DNA of 29,608 nucleotides, from assembly GCF_025602895.1 (NCBI RefSeq), contig NW_026516502.1:1-29608 (forward strand). Direction: 5' to 3'. The notes under the pieces are model-generated. The model ran no database searches and had not been told where the DNA came from. It saw nothing but the letters and a program-made list of their open reading frames with translations. The stretch is from Polychytrium aggregatum. Taxonomy: Eukaryota > Chytridiomycota > Chytridiomycetes > Polychytriales. How positions within the stretch are numbered: position 1 is the first letter of the stretch; every line of letters begins with the position of its first letter. Positions 21,099-29,608 of the stretch are shown one piece after another. Position numbers and translations under genes: made by a program.

Positions 21099-24000
21099 CT
21101 ACATGATCCGGCTTTTCTTATTGTTGTGGCCATGGTCAGAGGGCTTCTTGCGAGAGGACCCTGCAATCGAGGATCCGAGTGGTTGGCATTGCTGACCAAT
21201 CTTTTTTTCAATATCAGCAATGCCGATCTCAGCCTCTTTGATATCTTTGTGCTCGGGATTCTTGATGGTCTGGGTCCAAATGTCCAAAGCTTCCTGGTAC
21301 AAGCCGAGTGCGTTGGCGTATTCCCCTTGAGCGTTGGACACATCACCCAGATTTCTGAGGGTCGTGGCAATCTCAGGGTGCTTCCGATTTTTGTAGACAT
21401 TTGTGAAGATATCCAAGGCTTCTTGGAGCATGCTTTGTGATTCGGAGAGCTGTCCTTGGAGAAACTTGAGTTTGCCATGAGCATCGAGGGTCCACGCAAC
21501 ATGCACATGTTGCCGAGTTTTGAAGGCCTTGACAAAGACACCCAATGCCTCGAGATAGCTGACTTCAGCCAGTTCGTAATTGCCTTGGATCAGAGCGACA
21601 TTCCCGAGGCGACGGATCGTTATAGCGACATCGGGATGCTCTCGTGTTCCATAAACCTTGGTGTGTATGTCGAGCGCCTCCTGGTAGCACTTGAGGGCGG
21701 TCTCGTACTTGCCTTGAGACGAGGCGACACTGCCCATGTTGGCGATTGTGGTGGCTACCGAGGGATGTTCCCGCGTGCCATAGATCTTGATCTTGATGTC
21801 GAGTGCCTCCTGGTAACGTTCGAGGGCGGTCTCGTAGTCGCCTTGGGAGGAGGCGATATCCCCGAGACAATGGATCGCCGTGGCTACTGAGGGGTGTTCT
21901 CGTGTCCCGTAGGCAGTGGCCATGATATCCAATGCTTCTCGGTAGTGCTCGAGGGCGGCCTCGTAATTGCCTTGGGAAGTGGCAATATCCCCGAGGCATT
22001 GGATCGTGGCGGCGACATCAGGGTGTTCCCGCGTGCCATAGACCATGGTCTCGATCACCAACACTTCTTGATAGTACTTGAAGGCAGTTTCGTAGTCACC
22101 TTGGGATGATGCGATATTGCCCAACTGATGTATCGTGACAGCGATATCGGGGTGTTCCCGCGTGCCATAGACCATGGTCTCGATCACCAGCGCTTCTTGA
22201 TAGTACTTGAAGGCAGTTTCGTAGTCACCTTGGGATGATGCGATATTGCCCAACTGATGTATCGTGACAGCGATATCGGGGTGTTCTCGTGTGCCATATA
22301 CTTTGATCTTGATGTCGAGTGCTTCTTGATAGTGCTTGAGAGCGACTTCGTAGTTGCCTTGGGCGGAGGCGACGTTTCCCATCTGATGGATCGTGGCGGC
22401 TACCGAGGGATGTTCCTGTGTACCAAAGACCTTTACCATGATTCCAAGTGCATCTTGGTAGTATCTGAGGGCGGGTTTATAGTCACCTTGGGATGATGCG
22501 ATATTGCCTAACTGATGTATCGTGACAGCGATATCGGGGTGTTCTCGTGTACCATATACTTTGATCTTGATGTCGAGTGCTTCTTGATAGTGCTTGAGAG
22601 CGACTTCGTAGTTGCCTTGGGCGGAGGCGACGTTTCCCATCTGATGGATCGTGGCGGCTACCGAGGGATGTTCCTGTGTACCAAAGACCTTTACCATGAT
22701 TCCAAGTGCATCTTGGTAGTATCTGAGGGCGGTTTTATAGTCACCTTGGGATTCGGCGACATTTCCCAACTGGTGCATCGTTGCTGCGACTTCAAGGTGT
22801 TCTCGTGTACCAAAGACTCTGGTCTTGATATCGAGTGCCTCTTCATAGTACCTGGAGGCGACTTCGTATTTGCCTTGGGCGGAGGCGACGTTTCCCAACT
22901 GGTGTATCGTGGCTGCGACTTCAGGGTGTTCTTTTGAGCCGTAGAATTCGATGCATTTGGCAAGATGCTGCTCATATAGCTCCATCGCCTGGGTGTAGGA
23001 CCCGCGTATGTCCGCCATCTAAGCAATGCGATATTCGACTACTTGATGAATGTCCGCGGTATACCCATCTGCTGCCACCACCGCCGAAAATTCCTCAAGA
23101 TGCTCCAAGTACGGATATGCATCCACCAGCAGAGATTCGGTTAGCTCAATCAGAGCTTCACCCGCTGCATCTTCAATCGCCTCGGCATTCAGTTCACTGT
23201 GTGCTTGGACATACTCTCGAGCCACTTGCTGGGTGAGCGAGTGTGTCGAGTACCGTCCCTCGTTTCCACTTCGGAGGAGACCACTCTGAACCACCATCTT
23301 GATCAGATCGGCCACTGTGGACAGATGGATGATCAGTTCCATGCACTGGCACCATCAACTGCACTTCGATCCACTCAACTCACCTTCGATCTTGAACTCC
23401 ATCTTCTGTACAATCTCCTTGATCAACTCAAACTGGATGTTGGCCGGTGCCACCAGACTGAGGGCACCGAACAGCCTGGTTGCCTCGATGCCCTCATCTC
23501 CTCGCTTCATCAGCGAGTCCAGCGACAGATCCACAATCACCTTGAGCGACGACCGCGTGTCGTCCTCGCCATCCTGCAGCGCCAATGCTCCTGCAAACGT
23601 GGCCTCGAGCTCCGACAGGGGAGTGTCGTAGTTCTCGGCAAACGTCATGAATGTCTGGATGACGAGTGGATATCCGCTGATCTTGGCCACGATGTTGTCG
23701 AGGGATTTCCTGGCCTCGTCCGACACAAGTCGCTGAACAATCATCGGCGATGACGACATGATATAGTCGAGTGTGGTGGAGTCGTCCCAGTTGCCGAGAC
23801 GGATCAGATCGTGCTGGAAGCTCGGTACCTTGGTCTCAAGAGCACTGGTGAATGCACCAGGAGGCAGCGAGGCCAGCCGGGTCGTCATCACCACATCGCC
23901 GCCGAACCCGACCGACTTGGAGTGCTCAAACACAGAGTCGACCACATTGATGTCATCGACATTGTCGAGCACCAGGAGATAGCCATGAGTGTTGGCGAGG

Positions 24001-24952
24001 AACCTCGAGGCATGTTCCTTGATCACATCGGGCTTGATGCCAGGGAACATCTCGATGAGTCCATCGATGGCAGTCGACTCGGTCGAGCAGTTGATCCAGA
24101 AGACCTGGCGGTACTGTGGCTTGATGCCGATGGTCTCGGCTTTGATGGCGAGGAGGTCGTCCTTGTTGCTCGCATTCATAATGCCCATCATGAAGAACAG
24201 GATCTGGATGGCGAGGACGGACTTGCCCATGCCACCCATGCCAGAGATGACGGCACGGCCAGTCAGGGTGAGTTGCTTGAGCAGGGTGTCGAGGTGGACG
24301 GGATCGAATCGGAACTTGGAGTCGCAAAAGTATTTGTCATGGATGGCCGTAATGAGATCCATGTTGGGTGGGATGGGATGGACGAGGTTGAGGAGGCGGT
24401 AGACTCGCTTGTGCATCTGGTCGGGACGAATGCCAAGGGATTGGATCTGGCTCACTCTGCCGAGGATCTGCTTGAGGGGGGCAAGGGCAGGGTCGTCGGG
24501 GAGGGACACCATGTGTGGCAGGAAGGGAGTGAAGTCATCGACATCGTCCTTGGTCTCCTTGGTGGCGATTCCGAGGGGAAGGACAGGGAGGGAGCGTTTG
24601 GCATCCTTGAGGTCGAGAGCCTTCTTGATTTCGAGCAGGACGCTATACTCTTGGCCATTCTTGACCTTGTTCTTCATCATGTCCATCGAGGCCTTGCTGA
24701 GGAGGAGGAAGACGGCCTTGCTGGTGGGGAGGGCACTGATGGAGCTGGCTGGAGGGTCGCTGGGATTGTTGAGGCAGTCGACATCGTGGAAGACGGAAAG
24801 GGGTTGCCATATCGACGGAGGGCGACCGAGGTGAGCACCTCCTTCAGAGCCTGGACAGTGTCGGCATCAGTCTGGGCACGGTATGAGAGGAACAAATCGT
24901 GGTCGGTGCCGTGGGCAGGGCAGGAATAGAGTTGGTTGCTGGTGGCCTGCAT
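21099..24952 (-). CDS. TIR / NB-ARC / TPR NLR-like protein, interrupted reading frame
   Basis: Start ATG 24952-24950. From about residue 18 a TIR-like domain (HDLFLSYRAQTDAD, VFHDVDCLN, AVFLLLSKAS, YSVLLEIKKAL) carries a Glu where catalytic TIR domains have their NADase glutamate. An NB-ARC ATPase follows: P-loop GMGGMGKS (24242-24219), Walker B YLLVLDNVDD, sensor VVMTTR, and GYPLVIQ in the GLPL position. A 69-bp intron (23383-23315) joins it to VADLIKMVVQSGLL, a winged-helix-like segment, then about 13 TPR units of 43 residues (HPxxAxTIHQLGNxASxQGxYExAxxYYQEALxI). This is the architecture of signalling NTPases that oligomerise on ligand recognition; a role in self/non-self or stress sensing is inferred. 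The frame breaks at the GGGG run 24800-24803 (one base short), and an in-frame TAG at 23019-23021 lies inside a TPR helix. The protein ends in a basic Ser-rich tail. Confidence 0.82.
22222..22750 (-). repeat. 258-bp tandem duplication within the TPR array
   Basis: Bases 22222-22492 and 22480-22750 are nearly identical with an offset of 258 bp, equal to two 43-residue TPR units. I noticed about three substitutions. A second near-identical pair with 129-bp offset, one unit, covers about 22020-22137 and 22149-22266. The duplications keep the frame. Confidence 0.88.
23019..23021 (-). other. In-frame TAG inside the TPR region of the NLR gene
   Basis: The frame from the winged-helix-like segment reads ...HQVVEYRIA, then TAG, then MADIRGSYTQAMELYEQ without a shift. 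Aligned to the later repeats, the TAG falls at the Asn of LGNVA in helix A, so both sides look like one repeat. A 63-nt GTGGTG...TTAG intron (23081-23019) would remove it in frame, but the donor is weak. Confidence 0.6.
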
Positions 24953-25137
24953 GCCGGATGATGTCGATTGTGGGAATAGAGCGACGAGTGCTGTCCAAGC
25001 AAAGCCGGCGGTCACACCAGATGCCGTCAGCGATCCGATCCACGTGAGCGACACGGCGTCATGTGCCATGTCCTCGTGCGCAGCACAAACAACCGAACAC
25101 CGCCACATCGGCATCCCTGGCGGAAGAGGGGCGAGTC
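24953..25137. promoter_or_regulatory. Shared divergent promoter of the NLR and kinase-Sel1 genes
   Basis: The two start codons, 24952 (minus) and 25138 (plus, or 25234 if the later ATG is used), lie 185-281 bp apart and face away from each other. Both upstream regions must therefore overlap here. I see no clear TATA element. Co-regulation is inferred from geometry. Confidence 0.5.
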
Positions 25138-27702
25138 ATGGAGGAAATGACTCCCGAGACTCCTCTCCTGTCATCCTCCAACCACACCATTGCCTTTCCC
25201 CCAGTTTCATTCCATCCGTCCATCTCCTTCAAGATGACCAGCAAGCTCCTTATCCACCAGCACCAGGACAGACCACCATGGTACATCTCGCCCAGCGACA
25301 TCACCGACCGCTCAGCCAGCCCCATCGGCCGTGGTGGGTTTGGTGGGGTGTTCACTGGCAGCTACTTTGGCACCCAAGTCGCCATCAAGCAGCTTCTCGG
25401 CGCTCCAAACGACCCCGAGCTCGCCAGCTACCACCATGAGATCGAGGTTTGGCAGAATCTCAGCCACCCCCACGTCCTCCCACTCCTCGGAGCCTGCGAC
25501 AAGGGCGACGCCGGCGAAAAGATCACTCCGTTCATGGTCTCTCCGTTCATGCCAACGGCACGCTTTCGTGACTATGTGGCCAACAACAACATTTCCCTCG
25601 AGAAGAAACTCAGTCTCTTGTACCAGGTTGCAGCGGCCCTGGCCTATCTGCACGCCAGAAGCATCATCCACGGCGACCTCAAGGCAGCCAACGTCCTCTT
25701 GGACAAATCCTTCCAGGCCATCGTCACCGACTTTGGCTTGTCCAGAACCAAGCACACCTCGGCCTCGATGAACCCCAATCGAAATGGCGGCTCGACCAGT
25801 GGCACCGAGGGATACATGGCTCCCGAGATGCTCGACGATGAGAATCGCACTGGCACCACGATGATGACCGATGTCTATGCCTTCGCCATCACCATGTACG
25901 AAGTACTGAACAATGCCGATCCGGTTTGGGTTTCCAACGATGGTCCAAGCGATGAAAGGCGAAGCTATCAGGGGGTTGGTCTGCAATGGCCAGAGACCCT
26001 CCCGATTCGATGGCATCCCCGACGACATCTGGTTGCTCGTCGAACAGTGCTGGCACCAAGACCCATCCATGCGTCCCACCTTTGGGGACATCGCGTCGAT
26101 TCTCGCCCTTCGAAGATGTTACTTCATTCCCGATTCCCGCCGACACCGCCAGCTCTGCGTCGCCACGTCGACTCGAGTCCCCGACTCTGGCCCAGAGACT
26201 CACCACCGGCTATGGCCTCCCGCGGGCAGTGATCATGGGTATCCAGCGGGGTGACGCCGACGCCCATATCACTGCCGCCCACACGGTGTCGGACGGCAAG
26301 CCGGCCAACGACCCTGCCTGGACAACTGCCGCCGAGCTGTATCAGGCAGCCGCCGACAAGGGGAGTGTCGAGGCCGCCTCCGAGCTTGCATGGCTGCATT
26401 TCACGGGCATCGGCATCACCAAGAGCGACACTGAGGCCTTCGCCTACTGGCAAGTTGTTCATAACAAGGCGAAGGACGCCACCATGAAACCCATTGCCAC
26501 ATTCATGATGGGCTGGTGCTGCTATCTTGGCCGTGGAACTCGCCAAGACGAACCCAGGGCCAACCAACTCCTGCGCGAGAGCAAGACTGCCGAGTTTCCG
26601 TATGGCGAGAGCTCAATCCACGGACTGGAAACGCAATGTTCCTCCTCGACTGCCGCTCGATTCTTCGGCTTGTGCCAACTCGGAACGGAGCACGACTGGT
26701 TCTGCAAGCACCTGGCTGCACGTTGCTTGATCGGCGGCTTTGGAGCCGACAAAGACCCGCAACTCGCCGTGCGGTTGCTGCAAGTACTTGCGGACCAAGG
26801 TCATGCCATCAGTCAGTATGCATTTGCTGATTGCTACCTGGGGGGTCTTGGCGTTCCTCAAGATGACGCCAAGGCTGTTGAACTGTATCGCCGAGGTGCA
26901 GCTCAAGGTCACTTGTGGTCGATTCTGAATGTCGGGCTCCGCTATGCGAACAGTCAGTCAAGGTGTCACCCAGGACGATGACCAGGCTGTCGAGTGGTAT
27001 CGCAGGGCTGCCGAGATGGGAATGGCGGCTGCACAGAACCAACTGGGGTTTTCCTACTACAACGGCAAAGGTATCACTCAAGACTATGCCCAGGCTTTTG
27101 AATGGTACACAAAAGCTGCTAATCAGGGGCATACAGATGCCCAGTGCAATCTCGGTAGCTGCTACTACCACGGACATGGTGCCGTCCAGGACTATGCCAA
27201 GGCTGTCGAGTGGTTCACCAAATCTGCTGATCAGGGCAATGTATGGGGTCAATGCAACCTCGGCAATTGCTTCTACCACGGGCATGGTGTCGTCCAAGAC
27301 CATGCCAAAGCTGTCGAGTGGCTCACCAAGGCCGCCAATCAGGGGAATGCAATAGCCCAAACCGGTCTTGGTAACTGCTACCGTGATGGCGAAGGAGTAA
27401 TCCAGGATTATACAAAGGCCGTTGAATGGTTCACCAGGGCTGCCGATCAGGGAAATGCAGTTGCTCAGAACAATCTCGGTAACTGCTATTACAAAGGTGA
27501 AGGTGTCGCCCAGGACTATGCCAAGACTCTCGAGTGGTTCACCAAGGCTGCGAATCAAGGAAATGCAGTTGCTCAGAACAACCTTGGTAACTTCTATCAC
27601 AATGGCAGAGGTGTCACCAAGAGCATCGAGACTGCCCGACACTGGTACCGTAAAGCGGCTGACCAGGGTAACATAACCGCCCAAACAACCTCGCCAAACT
27701 AG
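25138..27702 (+). CDS. TKL-type protein kinase fused to Sel1 repeats, interrupted reading frame
   Basis: From ATG 25138 the kinase domain starts at about residue 55: Gly loop GRGGFGGV, VAIK lysine at residue 84, catalytic loop HGDLKAANVLL (Asp at 180, Gly in place of the usual Arg), DFG, GTEGYMAPE, and CWHQDPSMRPTF at the domain end. All catalytic residues are present, so an active Ser/Thr or Tyr kinase of the tyrosine-kinase-like group is expected. About ten Sel1 repeats of 36 residues follow (AQNNLGNCYYKGEGVAQDYAKT), forming an alpha-solenoid for protein binding. The coding sequence shifts frame three times: near GG 25923-25924, near CCC 26106-26108, and at a tandem AGTCAGTC at 26952-26959. 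Together they amount to 6 extra bases, so the gene ends back in the starting frame at the TAG before 27703. ATG 25234 is an alternative start. Substrate and partner are unknown; the NLR next door is the obvious candidate. Confidence 0.82.
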
Positions 27703-28105
27703 GCGGGGGCTGCAATATCCAGTGACCCCCCTCTATATTCTCAATGTATTGCACCGCCGTTGCTGCGATTTGTATCCGTTTACGAGAGGTGTATTGATCC
27801 AAGGCAAATGGTCATCAGTACCACGCGATACCCGGCAATGGATGAACTAAAGTAAGCAAGCAAGCTCGTGCACCCTGTTGCGGCTCTCACGGGCTCTCCA
27901 CCCTACACGACGAACAATGCCGAGCTTGTGGATCCCAAGTTATTCGATGTTTCTTTTGGTTGATGAACACCATCAGTTGTTATGGGTAGCATTGTGTGTA
28001 TACTTGTATGCGTTGAGTTTGAAAAACATCATCAATCAGCCGATATTGACCGATCGTAGCCACTCTGCAAGTCCATTGATTGGTATCTTGGTGTCTGGGC
28101 TGTGT
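27703..28105. other. 3' flank of kinase-Sel1 gene, no gene seen
   Basis: Only short frames are present, with no RNA gene and no clear polyadenylation signal. Confidence 0.35.
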
Positions 28106-28316
28106 TCGAATGAGTGCTGGGCGATATCGGGCATCGACGAGGTTGTTCTGACTTCAGTTTGGCTTTGGTGGGTGGCAGATGATGCTGTGATTGAAGCAGG
28201 CTCGTTCATGCTGGCCATATTGACGGAGACAGGAAGGAAGTGGGTGATGGCCATGGCGATGGACAGGAGTCAGAGGGACGAGGTGGAGAAGCAACCCAAG
28301 CACTGGCAACCCAAGT
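28106..28316. repeat. Right copy of the ~210-bp dispersed direct repeat
   Basis: This is the counterpart of 20271-20480, in the same orientation. On the minus strand it keeps an open frame of 72 codons from an ATG near 28218 (MASMNEPASITASSATHQSQ...), slightly better preserved than the left copy. It may be the 5' end of a lost Sel1-family gene. No Sel1 repeats follow it on the minus strand. Confidence 0.85.
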
Positions 28317-28753
28317 ACTGGCACCCAACCCTTGGCAATTGAAAGCACACCACAGCACACATGCATTGATGCTTTCAGTGATGTTCCGCATATTTTGTGA
28401 GGTCGCTCAGCCGCAAGGACACCCTGCCCCGTTTCAAATGCGGCACTGCCATTGAGTTCCCACCGGATGATCCGACGAGCCCGCTTGGACGACGTTTGCT
28501 CGCTGCCATCGACTACGAATACCACGAACGAGCAATGAGACCCGCCACTCCCACTCACACTGAGGTGATGGACATGATCCGATCCATCATGAAGACTCGC
28601 GAGGATCAGACCGACATCATGCCGGACTTTGGTTCCCTTGGCATCCCCTGGTGGCCATCCAAATCGAGCCCAAATGGAAGCTCATCTTGGCCACCAACCA
28701 CATCCCAAACATTGTCTTCACCTCCGACCCGAGCCATGCCACTTTCAGACGCC

Positions 28754-28813
<60 letters not shown>

Positions 28814-28836
28814 CATCATCATCATCATCATCATCC
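28754..28836 (+). repeat. (CAT/ATC)n trinucleotide microsatellite
   Basis: About 27 trinucleotide units occur, interrupted once by CACATC. They read as poly-Ile, poly-Ser or poly-His on the plus strand and poly-Met or poly-Asp on the minus strand. Confidence 0.95.
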
Positions 28837-29306
28837 ATTTCCCACCAGTTTGTTCAGAAGAAACCAGGACTCATCCTGGGCCCAACCAACTTCCAGTGAC
28901 AGCTCCCTGGAATCAAATCCCCACGGATGCATGGGAGTGTACATTCATCGGTGAGCTGATCCGACGATTTCCAAATGCATTTGATCCCGGCAGACCCATC
29001 GACTCTGAAGTCTTCATTCCCAGCGAGGTCCAGGCATTCACACACTCCAGCATCACCAACCAGGACTACATGGCCTCAGTACACAATCACACGATTGGAA
29101 AGCTCCACCCAGACGTCTTGAAGAGCTCACTCACCGCCAAGAACCTCAGAGTCCATGACGGTGCTGCCATTGTGGCCATCGCAGGTCCCAAGGGCGATCG
29201 AGTGATGGCTGAACACTGCTCCATGAGTCGTGTGCTGCATGGTCCGTGTAGTAGATTGAATAGTGGCTGTTGGGGGTGTGCATCCGTCAAGACTCGAGCA
29301 CAGAGG

Positions 29307-29379
29307 GAGTGGGAACTGGACTGGGACACCGAGTGGGAGCTGGACTGGGACACCGAGTGGGAACTGGACTGGGAAACCG
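29307..29379 (+). repeat. 24-bp tandem repeat, three copies
   Basis: Three copies of GAGTGGGAACTGGACTGGGA plus four bases encode EWELDWDT three times in the downstream frame, with one or two substitutions per copy. Confidence 0.85.
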
Positions 29380-29541
29380 AGGGTCAAGAGCGAAGCCAAG
29401 GACGTATGATGGATTCAAGAACAAGGATGCAAGGAAAACAGGTGGCAAGACGAAGACCGAACACAAAATGTGACGACTCGTCCAGTGACCGACCGTGGGC
29501 ATGAGGATGGCATGCACAGGAGCAGCAGATTGGCCGGTATG

Positions 29542-29608
29542 TGGGGTGATTGCTGGGTGATTGCTGGGTGATTGGCTGATTGCTTGATTGCTGGGTGATT
29601 GCTGGGTG
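29542..29608 (+). repeat. 11-bp tandem repeat (GATTGCTGGGT)n at the window end
   Basis: Five to six units, partly degenerate (GGCTGATTGCTT), run off the end of the window. Confidence 0.85.

Larger units (their letters stand above)
28440..29504 (+). pseudogene. Unrecognised coding region broken by a frame shift and a microsatellite
   Basis: The segment begins as RRLLAAIDYEYHERAM and TEVMDMIRSIMKTREDQTD, well-balanced protein sequence. It shifts frame at a CCCC run near 28647-28650, continues as IQIEPKWKLILATNHIPNI and FRRL, and then runs into the CAT/ATC microsatellite. After it a third frame reads TDAWECTFIGELIRRFPNAF and NHTIGKLHPDVLKSSL before ending in the 24-bp EWELDWDT repeats. LILATNHIP followed by RRL faintly resembles the sensor region of D5/P4-type primase-helicases, but no Walker motifs are seen and the assignment is weak. 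The 5' end is unclear. The microsatellite could lie in an intron. Treat as hypothetical. Confidence 0.4.

Noticed and set aside
21456..22937. Plus-strand open frames opposite the TPR array
   Set aside because: They are mirror frames produced by the repeated TPR units on the minus strand.
23811..24929. 372-codon plus-strand frame opposite the NB-ARC domain
   Set aside because: Glu/Asp/Gly-rich shadow; the minus strand carries Walker A and B motifs.
28629..28838. Poly-His or poly-Met protein
   Set aside because: Pure translation of the CAT/ATC microsatellite.

Overview
This looks like nuclear DNA of an early-diverging, probably zoosporic (chytrid-like) fungus. The genes carry many short GT-AG introns, mostly 50-200 bp. 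The tRNAs are eukaryotic and lack an encoded CCA end, and the tRNA-Tyr has an intron. Simple-sequence repeats occur in introns and spacers. A TKL-type kinase is fused to Sel1 repeats, and an NLR-type ATPase carries TPRs. The taxonomic placement is inference from architecture only.

Layout. 1-325: the 3' end of a Lys-rich protein (+). 558-8751: one large gene (-) of about 23 exons and about 1,710 residues, encoding an N-terminal armadillo-type repeat array, a long Ser/Pro-rich linker, an RSPRY1/RNF123-like SPRY domain and a second, weaker SPRY-like region. About 8.8-11.4 kb: a spacer with a possible HTH/transposase relic and a GC-rich island without a convincing gene. 11572-13867: a three-exon APC-family amino-acid permease (+). 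14817-15793: three tRNA genes (Tyr with a 10-nt intron, Thr only 5 nt downstream, then Gly) among microsatellites. 16502-17476: a seven-transmembrane protein (-). 19061 to about 20430: a broken Sel1-repeat gene (-).

21099-27702 is the most interesting block: a TIR / NB-ARC / TPR protein (-) head-to-head with a TKL kinase-Sel1 protein (+), with a short shared promoter region. A roughly 210-bp direct repeat lies outside the block at about 20.3 and 28.1 kb. The block resembles a paired sensor/signalling locus of the innate-immunity type. TIR N-terminal domains are not typical of fungal NLR-like proteins.

28.4-29.5 kb holds an unrecognised coding region broken by a frame shift and a large CAT/ATC microsatellite.

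A recurring oddity is single-base frame breaks inside otherwise convincing domains. Three fall at CCCC runs that are one C short, at about 7647, 24801 and 28649. Others are at about 7948, 25924 and 26107, there is an in-frame TAG at 23019-23021, and there is a 4-bp tandem duplication at 26952-26959. They could be assembly indels, real decay, or both. Raw read or RNA evidence is needed before any of these loci is called dead.
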